From Actinocatenispora rupis (GTDB lineage Bacteria > Actinomycetota > Actinomycetes > Mycobacteriales > Micromonosporaceae): a stretch of 64,000 nt of DNA. Position numbers and translations under genes: made by a program. Under the pieces are notes generated by a model. It was not told where the DNA came from and made no database searches. It saw only the letters and a program-made list of their open reading frames with translations. Positions 8,661-17,707 of this stretch are shown here, piece by piece. Location of the stretch: assembly GCF_016861975.1 (NCBI RefSeq), contig NZ_BOMB01000015.1:1-64000 (forward strand), written 5' to 3'. Position 1 is the first letter of the stretch, and each line of letters opens with the position of its first letter.

Positions 8661-10406
8661 ATGCGGGTGCGACGGATCGTCGGTGCAGCCGGCGTGGCGC
8701 TGACCCTGGTCGGCGCGGTGGCGGGCTGTACCAGGAACACCGGGGTCGACGCGAGCGGCCCGAAGGTACGGGCGGACGCGGGCGCGATCTCCACCGACCC
8801 GGCCGATTCGCGAGGCCCGGCGAAGCCGATCCAGGGCGCGGTGCGCGGCGGCACGCTCTACTCGGTGCAGGAGTCCGACTTCGAGAACCTGGACCCGCAG
8901 CAGATCTACGTGAACAAGTCGATCGCCGTCGGGCAGCTGTTCTCCCGCACGCTGACGATGTTCCGCCGCGATCCGGCGACCAACAAGGACCTGCTGGTCG
9001 GCGACCTCGCCACGGACACCGGCACCGACGTCGACCACGACGGCCGCACCTGGCGCTACACCCTCAAGACCGGCCTCAAGTACGAGGACGGCAGCGCGAT
9101 CACCGCCGCCGACGTGGCGTACGGGGTGGCCCGGTCGTTCTCGCCGAACATCGCCGACGGTCCGCACTACATCCAGCAGTGGCTGACCGGCCGTTCCGAC
9201 TACAACGCTGCGTACAAGGGGCCGTACGACGGGGGTGCGGCGCTGCCGCCGGGCGTCACCGTGTCCGGCCGGACGATCACGTTCCACCTGAAGCAGCCGG
9301 AGCCCGACTTCCCGTTCGCCGCGTCGATGGGCACCACCACGCCGCTGCCGAGGTCCCGCGACGCGAAGCCGTCCGCGCTGGCCGACCACCCGTTCTCCAC
9401 CGGGCCGTACAAGGTGCAGACGTACCAGCGGGAGCACCAGCTGGTGCTGGTGCGCAACAAGTACTGGGATCCGCGGACGGACCCGGTGCGGCACGACTAC
9501 GTCGACCGGTACGTGGTGGAGATCGGGCCGAGCCCGGTCGAGCAGACCAACCGGCTGATCGCCGACAACGGCGACGACCGGGACGCGGTGCAGGTGGACG
9601 CGGTCGCGCCGGAGCTGATCGGCGCCGTACTCCGGAACAAGGACCTGACGTCGCGCGAACTGTCCGGCTACCTGGACTACGTGAAGTACCTGAACATCAA
9701 CACCAGCCGGGTCACGGACGTGGCCGAGCGCCGGGCCGTGAACTACGCGATGGACAAGGCCGGCTACCTCCAGGCGGCCGGCGGCGCGCCGGTCGGTGAC
9801 ATCGCCTCGACGATCCAGTCGCCGACCACCATCGGCTGGTCGAAGTACGACGCGTACCCGACCGCGGGTGGGCACGGTGACGTGGCGAAGGCGAAGAAGC
9901 TGCTGGCCGGGCGTACGCCGAAGCTGGTGCTGGCGTACGCGAACACGCCCGACGGGCAGAAGGGCGCGACGAAGGTGCAGCAGAGCCTGGCCCGCGCCGG
10001 CTTCCGGATCGTGCTCAAGCCCGTCGACGACGCGAACTACCTGACGATCCTCGGCCGCCGCGACAACCCGTACGACCTGTACGTGTCCGCGTGGGCGTCG
10101 GACTGGCCGTCCGGCTCGACGATCATCCCGCCGCAGTTCGACGGTTCGGCGCTCGCCGCGACCGGCAACAACTCCCGCACGTACCTGAACGAGAAGGGGG
10201 TCGACGACCGGATCCACGCCATCGAGAAGGAGCCGGCGGCCACGGCGGCCGGCGACTGGATGCGGCTCGACCGGCAGATCATGACCGACTACGCGCCGCT
10301 CGTCCCGCTGTACTACGAGAAGAACCTGTCGCTGTTCGGCAGCCACGTGCACGGACTGATCCAGGGCGGCGCCCCGCGCTACTACGACGCCTGGCTGTCG
10401 CGGTAG
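8661..10406 (+). CDS. Family-5 solute-binding lipoprotein, paralogue 4
   Basis: 581 residues. ATG 8661 follows GAGGAGG; the frame runs further upstream, but only this start gives a signal peptide, with lipobox VAGC (Cys23). The fold signatures are GGTLYSVQESDFENLDP, ITAADVAYGVARSFSP and SAWASDWPSGS. It differs from paralogues 1-3: the cysteine pair is gone (DHDGRTW and PEPDFPF), GSDWPS reads ASDWPS, and it is more Arg-rich. The next paralogue begins three bases after its stop, so 4 and 5 form one transcription unit. Ligand unknown. Confidence 0.88.
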   Translation: MRVRRIVGAAGVALTLVGAVAGCTRNTGVDASGPKVRADAGAISTDPADSRGPAKPIQGAVRGGTLYSVQESDFENLDPQQIYVNKSIAVGQLFSRTLTMFRRDPATNKDLLVGDLATDTGTDVDHDGRTWRYTLKTGLKYEDGSAITAADVAYGVARSFSPNIADGPHYIQQWLTGRSDYNAAYKGPYDGGAALPPGVTVSGRTITFHLKQPEPDFPFAASMGTTTPLPRSRDAKPSALADHPFSTGPYKVQTYQREHQLVLVRNKYWDPRTDPVRHDYVDRYVVEIGPSPVEQTNRLIADNGDDRDAVQVDAVAPELIGAVLRNKDLTSRELSGYLDYVKYLNINTSRVTDVAERRAVNYAMDKAGYLQAAGGAPVGDIASTIQSPTTIGWSKYDAYPTAGGHGDVAKAKKLLAGRTPKLVLAYANTPDGQKGATKVQQSLARAGFRIVLKPVDDANYLTILGRRDNPYDLYVSAWASDWPSGSTIIPPQFDGSALAATGNNSRTYLNEKGVDDRIHAIEKEPAATAAGDWMRLDRQIMTDYAPLVPLYYEKNLSLFGSHVHGLIQGGAPRYYDAWLSR

Positions 10407-10409
10407 CCG

Positions 10410-12110
10410 ATGGTACGCAGGGGTGTCGTGCTGCTGCTGGTGGTCCTGACGGCCGCCGGCTGCACCACGGCACCCGCCGCCGGCCCGGCCCGCGACGCCG
10501 GCAGCAGCGCGTCGCGTGGCCCCGCCGATCCGGTACCGGGGGCGCGCCGCGGCGGCACCCTCGTCACCGTGCAGACCATGGACTTCCTGCACCTGGACCC
10601 GCAGCGGCAGTACGTGACGAACTCCAACGCGGTCGACCAGCTCATCGTCCGCACGCTGACGATGCTGAAGAACGACCCGAACACCGGCCGGGAAGTACTC
10701 GTCGGCGACCTCGCCACCGACGCCGGCACCGACGTCGACCACGACGGCCGCACCTGGCGCTACACCCTCAAGACCGGCGTCCGGTACGAGGACGGCACGG
10801 CCGTCACCGCCGCCGACGTGGCGTACGGGGTGGCCCGGTCGTTCGCGCCGGAGCTGTCCGACGGCCCGCAGTACGTGCAGCGGTGGCTGACCGGGCGGAC
10901 CGACCCGTCCACCGCGTACGCCGGGCCGTACCACGGTGGGCGTGCGGTGCCGCCGGGCGTGACGGTGTCCGGCCGGACCATCACGTTCCACCTGGCCTCG
11001 CCGCACCCGGACTTCCCGTACGCGGCGTCGCTCGGGACGACGGCGCCGCTGCCGCGTTCACGCGACCACGGGGCGGCGGCGGTCGACGCGCGACCGTTCT
11101 CCACCGGCCCGTACAAGGTCGCCTCGTACGACCGGGGGAAGCGCCTCAAGCTGGTCCGCAACCGGTACTGGGATCCGGCCACGGACGCGGTGCGGCACGA
11201 CTACTTCGACTCGTTCGTCACGGAGATCGGCCCGGACGGCGCCGCGCAGACCCGCCGGCTCGTCGCCGACCGCGGCACCGACCGGTACGCGGTGTCCATC
11301 GACGGCGTACCGCCGGCCATGGCGTCGACGGTGCTCGACGACCGCGCGCTGCGGTCCCGGCAGCTCACCGGGTTCTGGCCGTTCGTGACGTACCTGAACA
11401 TCAACACGACGCGGGTCACCTCGCGCGCGGTACGGCAGGCCGTCAACTACGCCGTCGACAAGGCCGCGTACGTACGGGCCACCGGCGGGCCGGCGCGCGG
11501 CGAGGTGGCGACCACGTTGCTGTCCCCGACGGTCCTCGGCTACCGCCGGTACGACGCGTATCCGACGCCCGGCGGTCGCGGCGACCCGGCCAAGGCGCGG
11601 CAACTGCTCGGCGACGCGCGGCCGGCTCTGCGCTACGCGTACCCGGACACGGCGGCGGGGCGGGCGGGTGCGCGGGCGGTCATCGCCTCGCTGCGCCGGG
11701 CCGGTTTCCGCATCACGCCGGCGCCGCTCGACCCGTCCGACTACTACGCGCGGATCAGCCGCCCCGACAACCCGTACGACCTGTACCCCGGGTCGTGGGG
11801 CGCGGACTGGCCGACCGGCTCGACCGTACTGCCGCCGCTGTTCTCCGGTACCGCGAGCACCGACGGCAACAGCTGGACGTACCTCGACGAGCGGGCGGTC
11901 GACGACCGCATCGACGCGATCAGCGCCGAGCCGACCGCCCGCGCCGCCGGCGACTGGGCCGACCTCGACCGCGACATCATGCGGCAGTACGCGCCGTGCG
12001 TGCCGCTGGCGTACGTGAAGACGTTGTCGTTGACGGGAAGCAGGGTGCACGGCGTCTTCCAGAGCGGTACCTCGGGCAGCCCGCTGTTCTACGACGCCTG
12101 GCTCGGCTGA
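10410..12110 (+). CDS. Family-5 solute-binding lipoprotein, paralogue 5
   Basis: 566 residues, the shortest of the set. The signal peptide MVRRGVVLLLVVLTAAGC puts the lipid Cys at 18, and the linker after it is much shorter than in the other copies. Family signatures are GGTLVTVQTMDFLHLDP, VTAADVAYGVARSFAPE and PGSWGADWPTGS. It lacks the same two cysteines as paralogue 4 but has a lone Cys in QYAPCVPL. No separate ribosome site of note precedes ATG 10410, three bases from the previous stop; translation probably depends on read-on from paralogue 4. Confidence 0.87.
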   Translation: MVRRGVVLLLVVLTAAGCTTAPAAGPARDAGSSASRGPADPVPGARRGGTLVTVQTMDFLHLDPQRQYVTNSNAVDQLIVRTLTMLKNDPNTGREVLVGDLATDAGTDVDHDGRTWRYTLKTGVRYEDGTAVTAADVAYGVARSFAPELSDGPQYVQRWLTGRTDPSTAYAGPYHGGRAVPPGVTVSGRTITFHLASPHPDFPYAASLGTTAPLPRSRDHGAAAVDARPFSTGPYKVASYDRGKRLKLVRNRYWDPATDAVRHDYFDSFVTEIGPDGAAQTRRLVADRGTDRYAVSIDGVPPAMASTVLDDRALRSRQLTGFWPFVTYLNINTTRVTSRAVRQAVNYAVDKAAYVRATGGPARGEVATTLLSPTVLGYRRYDAYPTPGGRGDPAKARQLLGDARPALRYAYPDTAAGRAGARAVIASLRRAGFRITPAPLDPSDYYARISRPDNPYDLYPGSWGADWPTGSTVLPPLFSGTASTDGNSWTYLDERAVDDRIDAISAEPTARAAGDWADLDRDIMRQYAPCVPLAYVKTLSLTGSRVHGVFQSGTSGSPLFYDAWLG

Positions 12111-12191
12111 CCCGCGCCTGTCGGCCGTGACGTATTTGTGATGCCCTACCGATACGTTCCGGACAACACGACTCCCGGGCGGTGATCGACG

Positions 12192-13931
12192 GTGCGAAGG
12201 CTCGGCCTCACCCTGGCGGTACTCGCGGTCGGCGCGACCGTGCTCACCGCGTGCAGCAAGAACACCGGCGGCCCCACCGACCACGCCACGCACGCGGCGC
12301 AGACCAGCGCGGTCGACGCGGATCCGGCGCACTCGCGCGGCCCGGCGAAGCCGGTGCCCGGCGCCCGCCGCGGCGGCACCCTGTACGCGTTGCAGGAGCA
12401 GGACTTCGAGCACCTCGACCCGCAGAACGTGTACATCGCCGACGCCGAGTCGGTCGGCCAGCTGCTGTCCCGTTCGCTCACCACGTACCGGGAGGACGGG
12501 TCGGGCAAGCTGACGCTGGTCGGCGACCTCGCCACCGGCCCCGGCACCGACGTCGACCACGACTGCCGCGTCTGGCGCTACACCCTCAAACCCGGTCTCC
12601 GGTACGAGGACGGCAGCGCGATCACCGCCGCCGACGTGGCGTACGGGGTGGCCCGGTCGTTCTCGCCGGACGTGAACCACGGGCCGCACTACATCCAGCA
12701 GTGGCTGGTCGGCAGCATGGACTACAACGCGAAGTACAAGGGGCCGTACGACGGGGGAGCGGCGCTGCCGCCCGGCGTGACCGTGCAGGGCGCCCGGCAG
12801 CTCACGTTCCGGTTCCCGAAGCCGGCGTGCGACATGCCGTTCGCCGGAGCCTGGGGTACGACGGCGCCGGTGCCGCGGTCGAAGGACGGCAAGCCGCTCG
12901 CGCTGGACACGCACCCGTTCTCGTCCGGCCCGTACAAGATCGCGAAGTACACCCGGGGCACGGAGCTGGACCTGGTCCGCAACACGTACTGGGATCCGCG
13001 CACCGACCCGATCCGGCACGACTACCCGGACAGGGTCGTCACGCAGATCGGTGCCACGGACGTCCAGCAGTCGCAGCGGATCCTCGCCTCCCGCGGCACC
13101 GACGCGGCCACCGTCGCCCGCGCGAACGTCCCCGCCGAGCTGACCCCCGTCGTACAGCGGAACGCCGGCGCCCGGAAGCGCGTCGTCACCGGCATCACGC
13201 CGTACGTCTCGTACCTGAACATCAACACCGAGCGGGTCACCAGCCTCGCCGAACGCCAGGCCATCGAGTACGCGTTCAACCGGCGCGGCTACCTCCAGGC
13301 GGCCGGCGGCGACACCGCGGGCGAGCCGGCCACCACCATCGAGTCCCCGCTCGCCATCGGCTACCACCGGTACGACGCGTACCCCGGCGGCACGTCCGGC
13401 GACCCGGCGAAGGCGAAGCAACTGCTCGGCGGCCGTCACCCCAAGCTGGTGTACGCGTTCACCAACACCGAGCTGGGCCAGAAGCAGGCGACCGTGGTCC
13501 AGCAGTCCCTGGCCCGCGCCGGCTTCTCCGTCGTACTCCGGCCCGTCGACAAGTCCAGCTACTACCACCAGGTCGGGCTCCGCCACGCCGGGTACGACAT
13601 CTTCGTGACGCAGTGGGGCGCCGACTGGCCGAGCGGGTCGACGATCATCCCGCCGCTGTTCGACGGGCGGGCGATGGACGCCAACGGCAGCTGGGTCTGG
13701 CTGGACCGCGACGACATCAACACCAGCATCGACCGGATCTCCGCGGAGAGCGCGGCGAAGGCCGGCGCCGACTGGGCCAAGCTCGACGAGCACATCATGC
13801 GGGCGTACGCCCCGGTCGTGCCGATCTACTACACCCGCAGCTACTCGCTGGTCGGCGACAAGGTCGGCGGCGTGTTCCTGAGCGCGTTCGTCGGCGCCCC
13901 CGTCTACTACAACGCGTACGTGCGGGCCTGA
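12192..13931 (+). CDS. Family-5 solute-binding lipoprotein, paralogue 6
   Basis: 579 residues from GTG 12192. The lipobox LTAC gives Cys21, followed by SKNTG as in paralogues 1-3. The middle of the protein is mosaic: it shares the DVDHD and WRYTLK wording of paralogues 4-5 yet keeps both cysteines (DHDCRVW and PACDMPF) like 1-3. Other signatures are ITAADVAYGVARSFSPD and WGADWPSGS. A gap of 81 bases after paralogue 5 may hold its own promoter, but I cannot point to one with confidence. It closes the array. Confidence 0.88.
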   Translation: MRRLGLTLAVLAVGATVLTACSKNTGGPTDHATHAAQTSAVDADPAHSRGPAKPVPGARRGGTLYALQEQDFEHLDPQNVYIADAESVGQLLSRSLTTYREDGSGKLTLVGDLATGPGTDVDHDCRVWRYTLKPGLRYEDGSAITAADVAYGVARSFSPDVNHGPHYIQQWLVGSMDYNAKYKGPYDGGAALPPGVTVQGARQLTFRFPKPACDMPFAGAWGTTAPVPRSKDGKPLALDTHPFSSGPYKIAKYTRGTELDLVRNTYWDPRTDPIRHDYPDRVVTQIGATDVQQSQRILASRGTDAATVARANVPAELTPVVQRNAGARKRVVTGITPYVSYLNINTERVTSLAERQAIEYAFNRRGYLQAAGGDTAGEPATTIESPLAIGYHRYDAYPGGTSGDPAKAKQLLGGRHPKLVYAFTNTELGQKQATVVQQSLARAGFSVVLRPVDKSSYYHQVGLRHAGYDIFVTQWGADWPSGSTIIPPLFDGRAMDANGSWVWLDRDDINTSIDRISAESAAKAGADWAKLDEHIMRAYAPVVPIYYTRSYSLVGDKVGGVFLSAFVGAPVYYNAYVRA

Positions 13932-14078
13932 CCGCCGGCAACGGCGCCGATTCCCGGAGTACCGATGCGGCACACGATTCGGAATGGGAAATGCACCGGC
14001 GAGTCACCGCCGCGCCATTGTCCCGCCCCTTTCGGCGTACTCCCGCGGCCCGCTTCGGATATCCCGGGTGACGCCCGT

Positions 14079-14300
14079 TCAGCGGCGAATGACGAGGCCC
14101 TCGATGCGAACGAAGAGACTGCGCTCGATGGAGTCGTCGGTGAGCGGGTCGATACCGTCGAGATAGACCCAGCCCGATTCGCCGGAGGGGCGCACGGCGC
14201 TGACCCGGAACCAGTAGCTGTGGGCGAAGTGCGGCCCGGCGGACGGGCCGATGAGAACCGTTTCGCCGGCGCGGGGAAGTTCTCCGCAGACGGCGCTCAT
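14079..14300 (-). CDS. Small conserved actinobacterial protein, function unknown
   Basis: 73 residues from ATG 14300: MSAVCGELPRAGETVLIG, then a YWFRVSAVRPSGE strand, GWVYLDG and a final SLFVRIEGL strand. It looks like a small all-beta domain of the kind often found beside XRE/DUF397 pairs in Micromonosporales; no function is known to me. GTG 14318 is an alternative start. The ATG overlaps the stop of a 14-codon upstream ORF that has the better ribosome site, so its translation is probably coupled to that peptide. It is divergent from the XRE regulator. Confidence 0.68.
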   Translation of the reverse strand: MSAVCGELPRAGETVLIGPSAGPHFAHSYWFRVSAVRPSGESGWVYLDGIDPLTDDSIERSLFVRIEGLVIRR

Positions 14301-14341
14301 GGACGGTGTGTCCAGCACTGGGCGGCGGTGCGAACGGCCAT
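14297..14341 (-). CDS. Possible 14-codon upstream ORF coupled to the small protein
   Basis: An AAGGAGG ribosome site (14350-14356, minus strand) precedes an ATG at 14341 that encodes MAVRTAAQCWTHRP and stops at 14297-14299. That stop overlaps the start of the 73-residue protein as ATGA. The layout suggests a leader peptide or a translational coupling device. Expression is inferred, not shown. Confidence 0.4.
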   Translation of the reverse strand: MAVRTAAQCWTHRP

Positions 14342-14624
14342 CGCGGGGCCCTCCTTCGCCAAGGCCGGGCCCGCGGTACGGACGGGCCCGGCCGGCCTGA
14401 TCACGGGCGCCGCCGCCTGGTCTGGCGAAACGACGGCGCCCGTGCGTACGTGAACCGGCGAGTGGGACGTTTCAGATGGCGATGCCGGTCCAGGACAGTG
14501 TGCTCGTAACCGGCCCAATACGCAACTCCCGATTTTAGTCCGAGGTGTTGATCAGTCGTACCGCTTGCGACTCGGCATGTCGCGAAGATGGCGCGGACTG
14601 CCCGCCTTGGAGCACCATGTCCCC

Positions 14625-15470
14625 ATGTCGACCAGGACAAGTCCCACCGTCAAGCGCCGCCGGATCGCGTCCGAGCTGCGCCGGCTGCGTGCCGGTACCG
14701 GAATGTCGGCCGAGGAGGCCGGTCGGCGTGTCGGCCTGAGCAAGTCGGCCATCAGCCGGATCGAGAACGCCGAGTCCACCGGCCAGGTCGCCACCGTCGC
14801 CGCCCTCATGCGCCTGTACGGGGTGGCCGACGAGGACGTCGAGCAGATCGAGGTGATCGCCCGCCAGGCACGTACCCGGGGCTGGTGGCAGCGCTGGAAC
14901 GACGTGCTCCCCGCGTGGTTCGACACGTACGTCGGGCTGGAGTCGGAGGCGAGCCACATCTCCGAGTACGAGCCGCAGCTGGTGCCGGGGTTGCTGCAGA
15001 CGGCCGACTACGCACGGTCGGTCATCCGGGCCGAACACCCGGACGACACCGTCGAGGAGGTCGAACGCCGGGTCGAGCTGCGCCTCCAGCGCCAGCACGC
15101 GGACGACCCGCCGAAACTGTGGATCGTGCTGGACGAGGCGGTACTGCACCGGATCGTGGGCAGTCGGGAGATCATGCGGGCGCAGCTGAAACGCGTTCTC
15201 GACACCGCTCAGCGACCGGGCAACGACATTCAGGTGTTGTCCTTCGAGGCGGGCGAACACGGGTCGATGGGTTCCGCTTTCTTCATTTTGCGGTTTCCCG
15301 ACCCTCGTGACACTCCGTGCGTGTACCTGGAGAACCGAGCGGGTAGCCTCTATTTGGAGGAAGTCGACGAGGTTCAGCAGTACACGACGCTGTTCGACCA
15401 CTTGCGGGCGACTGCGCTCGGTGTGCGCAGATCCGAGGAGATGATCTCCGAGGCAATCAACAGGCTCTAG
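14625..15470 (+). CDS. XRE-family regulator with DUF5753 (WhiJ type)
   Basis: 281 residues. An N-terminal helix-turn-helix (about residues 10-65; LRRLRAGTGMSAEEAGRRVG, LSKSAISRIEN) is followed by a DUF5753 domain starting near EYEPQLVPGLLQTADYARSV at about 115 and ending with the EVDEVQQYTTLFDHLRATAL helix. Such proteins are encoded beside DUF397 partners and control development or antibiotic genes in streptomycetes. I chose ATG 14625 because the HTH then starts at the usual distance; a longer frame from 14565 lacks family similarity. The DUF397 gene follows after 39 bases. Confidence 0.9.
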   Translation: MSTRTSPTVKRRRIASELRRLRAGTGMSAEEAGRRVGLSKSAISRIENAESTGQVATVAALMRLYGVADEDVEQIEVIARQARTRGWWQRWNDVLPAWFDTYVGLESEASHISEYEPQLVPGLLQTADYARSVIRAEHPDDTVEEVERRVELRLQRQHADDPPKLWIVLDEAVLHRIVGSREIMRAQLKRVLDTAQRPGNDIQVLSFEAGEHGSMGSAFFILRFPDPRDTPCVYLENRAGSLYLEEVDEVQQYTTLFDHLRATALGVRRSEEMISEAINRL

Positions 15471-15509
15471 AGACCTTGGGCCTGCCGAACCTAGAGAAAG
15501 GAGCGCGGG

Positions 15510-15716
15510 ATGTCCTCGCCAGACCTGGCCCGCGCCCTCTGGCGCAAGAGTACCCGGAGCAACGGCTCGGGTGCATGTGTCGAGGTGGCACGGAACCTGC
15601 CCGGAATTGTCGCTATCCGAGACAGCAAGGATCCGCAGGGTCCTGCGCTGGCGGTGGCGCCGAGCCAGTGGGCGTCGTTCACGGCCATCGTCAAGGGTGG
15701 AGATCTGGACGGCTGA
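15510..15716 (+). CDS. DUF397 protein, partner of the XRE regulator
   Basis: 68 residues with the typical DUF397 pattern: WRKSTRSNGSGACVEVA (residues 11-27), then IRDSKDPQGPALAV and the WASFTAIVKGGDLDG ending. These small proteins are thought to antagonise or modulate the neighbouring XRE regulator, as in the WhiJ system. ATG 15510 is preceded by AGAAAGGAG. A strong hairpin after the stop closes the two-gene unit. Confidence 0.92.
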   Translation: MSSPDLARALWRKSTRSNGSGACVEVARNLPGIVAIRDSKDPQGPALAVAPSQWASFTAIVKGGDLDG

Positions 15717-15726
15717 GCCGTTCGGA

Positions 15727-15767
15727 ACGGCAGCGGCCGGTCGCGCACCGCGGCCGGCCGCTGCCGT
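15727..15767 (+). terminator. Terminator-like hairpin after the XRE/DUF397 pair
   Basis: A perfect 14-bp stem (15727-15740 with 15754-15767) and a 13-base loop lie 10 bases past the DUF397 stop. Confidence 0.65.
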
Positions 15768-15818
15768 GCCCGCCGGGGATATGTTTGCGCAGAGCACGTA
15801 CTCCTCGGAGGCTGACTG

Positions 15819-16721
15819 ATGACCGACCTGCCCGCCCGCCGGCTCCTGCTGGTACACGCCCATCCTGACGACGAGGTGATCGGCACCGGCGCGACCATGG
15901 CGCGCTACATCGCGGAGGGCGCCCACGTCACCCTCGTGACCTGCACGCTCGGCGAGGAGGGCGAGATCCACGTACCGGAGCTGGCCCAGCTCGCGGCGGA
16001 CCAGGCCGACCAGCTCGGCGGGTACCGGATCAGCGAGTGGCGGGCGGCGACCTCGGCGCTGGGGTTGACCGACGGGCGGTTCCTCGGCGGGGCCGGACGG
16101 TTCCGCGACTCCGGCATGATGGGTACGCCGGCGAACGAGAACCCGCGGGCGTTCTGGCAGGCCGACCTCGACGCGGCGGCCGGGCTGGTCGCCGACGTGA
16201 TCCGGGAGATCCGCCCGCAGGTCGTCGTGACGTACGACCCGAACGGGTTCTACGGGCATCCGGACCACATCCAGGCGCACCGGGTCGCGATGCGCGGCGT
16301 GGAGCTGGCCGCCCCCGACTGGCAGGTCGCCAAGGTGTACTGGACGGCCGTGCCGAAGAGCGTGCTGGCGGCGGGGATGAAGGAGTTCTCGGAGACCACG
16401 GACAACCCGTTCGCCGAGGTGTCCAGTGTGGACGATCTGCCGTTCGGCTCGCCGGACGAGGAGATCACCGCCCGCATCGACGGCTCCGCGTACTCGGCGG
16501 CCAAGGCCGCGGCGATCCAGGCGTACCCGACGCAGATCCCGCCGACGAACTGGCTGAACTCGATGGCCGACGCGGGCGGCGAGGCGCTGGGCGTGGAGTA
16601 CTTCCGGCTTGCGGTGGGGACGCGGGGGCCGGGCGAGGAGTGGGAGGACGACCTGTTCGCCGGGATCGACGAGGGGCGGCCGGCCGGGACCGGCGCCACC
16701 CGGGCTACGCTGCGCGGGTGA
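15819..16721 (+). CDS. mshB: N-acetyl-GlcN-Ins deacetylase, mycothiol biosynthesis
   Basis: 300 residues of the LmbE/PIG-L deacetylase family. The zinc motif AHPDDE is at residues 14-19 and the third ligand sits in HPDH at 147-150. [13 protein letters not shown] and [14 protein letters not shown] are typical of MshB rather than of the mycothiol conjugate amidase. The enzyme removes the acetyl group from GlcNAc-Ins, the second step to mycothiol, in the cytoplasm. GTGA overlap links it to the following membrane protein gene. Confidence 0.88.
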   Translation: MTDLPARRLLLVHAHPDDEVIGTGATMARYIAEGAHVTLVTCTLGEEGEIHVPELAQLAADQADQLGGYRISEWRAATSALGLTDGRFLGGAGRFRDSGMMGTPANENPRAFWQADLDAAAGLVADVIREIRPQVVVTYDPNGFYGHPDHIQAHRVAMRGVELAAPDWQVAKVYWTAVPKSVLAAGMKEFSETTDNPFAEVSSVDDLPFGSPDEEITARIDGSAYSAAKAAAIQAYPTQIPPTNWLNSMADAGGEALGVEYFRLAVGTRGPGEEWEDDLFAGIDEGRPAGTGATRATLRG

Positions 16722-17164
16722 GCGACCGGCCGCACCAGGACGACCAGCGGACCGTGCCGTCCGGACCGACGGCTCCGACGGGTTCCGGGGCGCGGGCGCT
16801 GGACGTCGTACTGCGGATCGTCGGTGGGGTCGTCGCGGTGTGGGGCGGGGTGCTGACGGCGCTGCTGGAGGCGTTCCTGGTGCCGCTGCGGATCGGCGGC
16901 GTACGGATCCCGTTCTCGCTGCTGTTGGCGGTGGTCTGCAACATCCTGCTGATGCTGTTCGCGCGGGCGGCCACCGGGAACCGGTTCGTGGCGCTGCTGC
17001 CGGGCATCGCCTGGTTCGTCGTGACGATCGTGCTGAGTGGACAGACCGCCGCCGGCGACACCGTACTCGTGGGAAACGACTGGATGCCGATCGCGCTGCT
17101 GCTGGTGGGCGCCGCGTCGGTGACGGTCGGCGCGTTCCTCGTGGTGGTGCGGCGCCCACGGTGA
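16718..17164 (+). CDS. Small membrane protein, function unknown
   Basis: 148 residues starting at GTG 16718, which overlaps the mshB stop. After a hydrophilic N-terminus of about 25 residues there are four predicted membrane segments (around [54 protein letters not shown] and [19 protein letters not shown]). It is probably co-transcribed with mshB, as in many actinobacteria where a DUF6113-like membrane protein sits here. Role unknown. Confidence 0.8.
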   Translation: MSDRPHQDDQRTVPSGPTAPTGSGARALDVVLRIVGGVVAVWGGVLTALLEAFLVPLRIGGVRIPFSLLLAVVCNILLMLFARAATGNRFVALLPGIAWFVVTIVLSGQTAAGDTVLVGNDWMPIALLLVGAASVTVGAFLVVVRRPR

Positions 17165-17231
17165 TGCGGTCTTGCCGGACACAGGTTCGGTGTGCATCCT
17201 GACGGCACGTTCCTTGAGGAGAGGACACACC

Positions 17232-17699
17232 GTGCTGCGTCACCGCTGGACACCGGTCCTGGCCGTCGCGCTGGCCCTGTTCGTGATCAACGCGCTCGGC
17301 CGGCTGGTGGTCCTGATCGCCGGCGTCAAGGCCGACGACCAGATCGTCCAGGCCGCCCTGTACTCGATGGTCGCCATGGCGCTGGTCGCCGGCTATGCCG
17401 GGTTCCGGTGGATGCGACGGTACGAGACGGTCCGGGTGGTCGGTGAGGTCGGCTCGGCGATCATCCTCGGCTGCCTGCTGACCACGCTGGTCGGCCCGCT
17501 GATCGTCGGGCTGAACCCGTTCGAGGGCGGGTCGGGCATCTTCCTGCGGCAGCTCGGCCTGTGCGCCGCCATCTGCGTACTGGGTGCGTTCGTCGGGGCG
17601 CTGATCGTCCTGGCGATGGGGCAGGACCGGCGGTCGCGGGCGTGGAAGTACCAGGAGGAGCGGGCGCGGGCGAAGCCGCGCCGCGTCGCCAAGCGCTGA
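17232..17699 (+). CDS. Small membrane protein, function unknown
   Basis: 155 residues from GTG 17232, chosen because a GAGGAGAGGA ribosome site lies just upstream; the frame also runs back to 17172 without a good site. Four hydrophobic segments are visible (WTPVLAVALALFVINALG, IVQAALYSMVAMALVAGY, SAIILGCLLTTLVGPLIVGL, LGLCAAICVLGAFVGALIVL), with a basic C-terminal tail. No family is recognised. It converges on the GNAT gene. Confidence 0.72.
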   Translation: MLRHRWTPVLAVALALFVINALGRLVVLIAGVKADDQIVQAALYSMVAMALVAGYAGFRWMRRYETVRVVGEVGSAIILGCLLTTLVGPLIVGLNPFEGGSGIFLRQLGLCAAICVLGAFVGALIVLAMGQDRRSRAWKYQEERARAKPRRVAKR

Positions 17700-17707
17700 G
17701 CCGCCGG

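Noticed and set aside
14565-14624. Start of the XRE regulator at 14565
   Set aside because: The extra 20 residues match nothing in the family and lie in the divergent promoter region.
17232-17699. Small membrane protein as part of a transporter with its neighbour
   Set aside because: Neither protein has transporter motifs and the two are in separate translation units.
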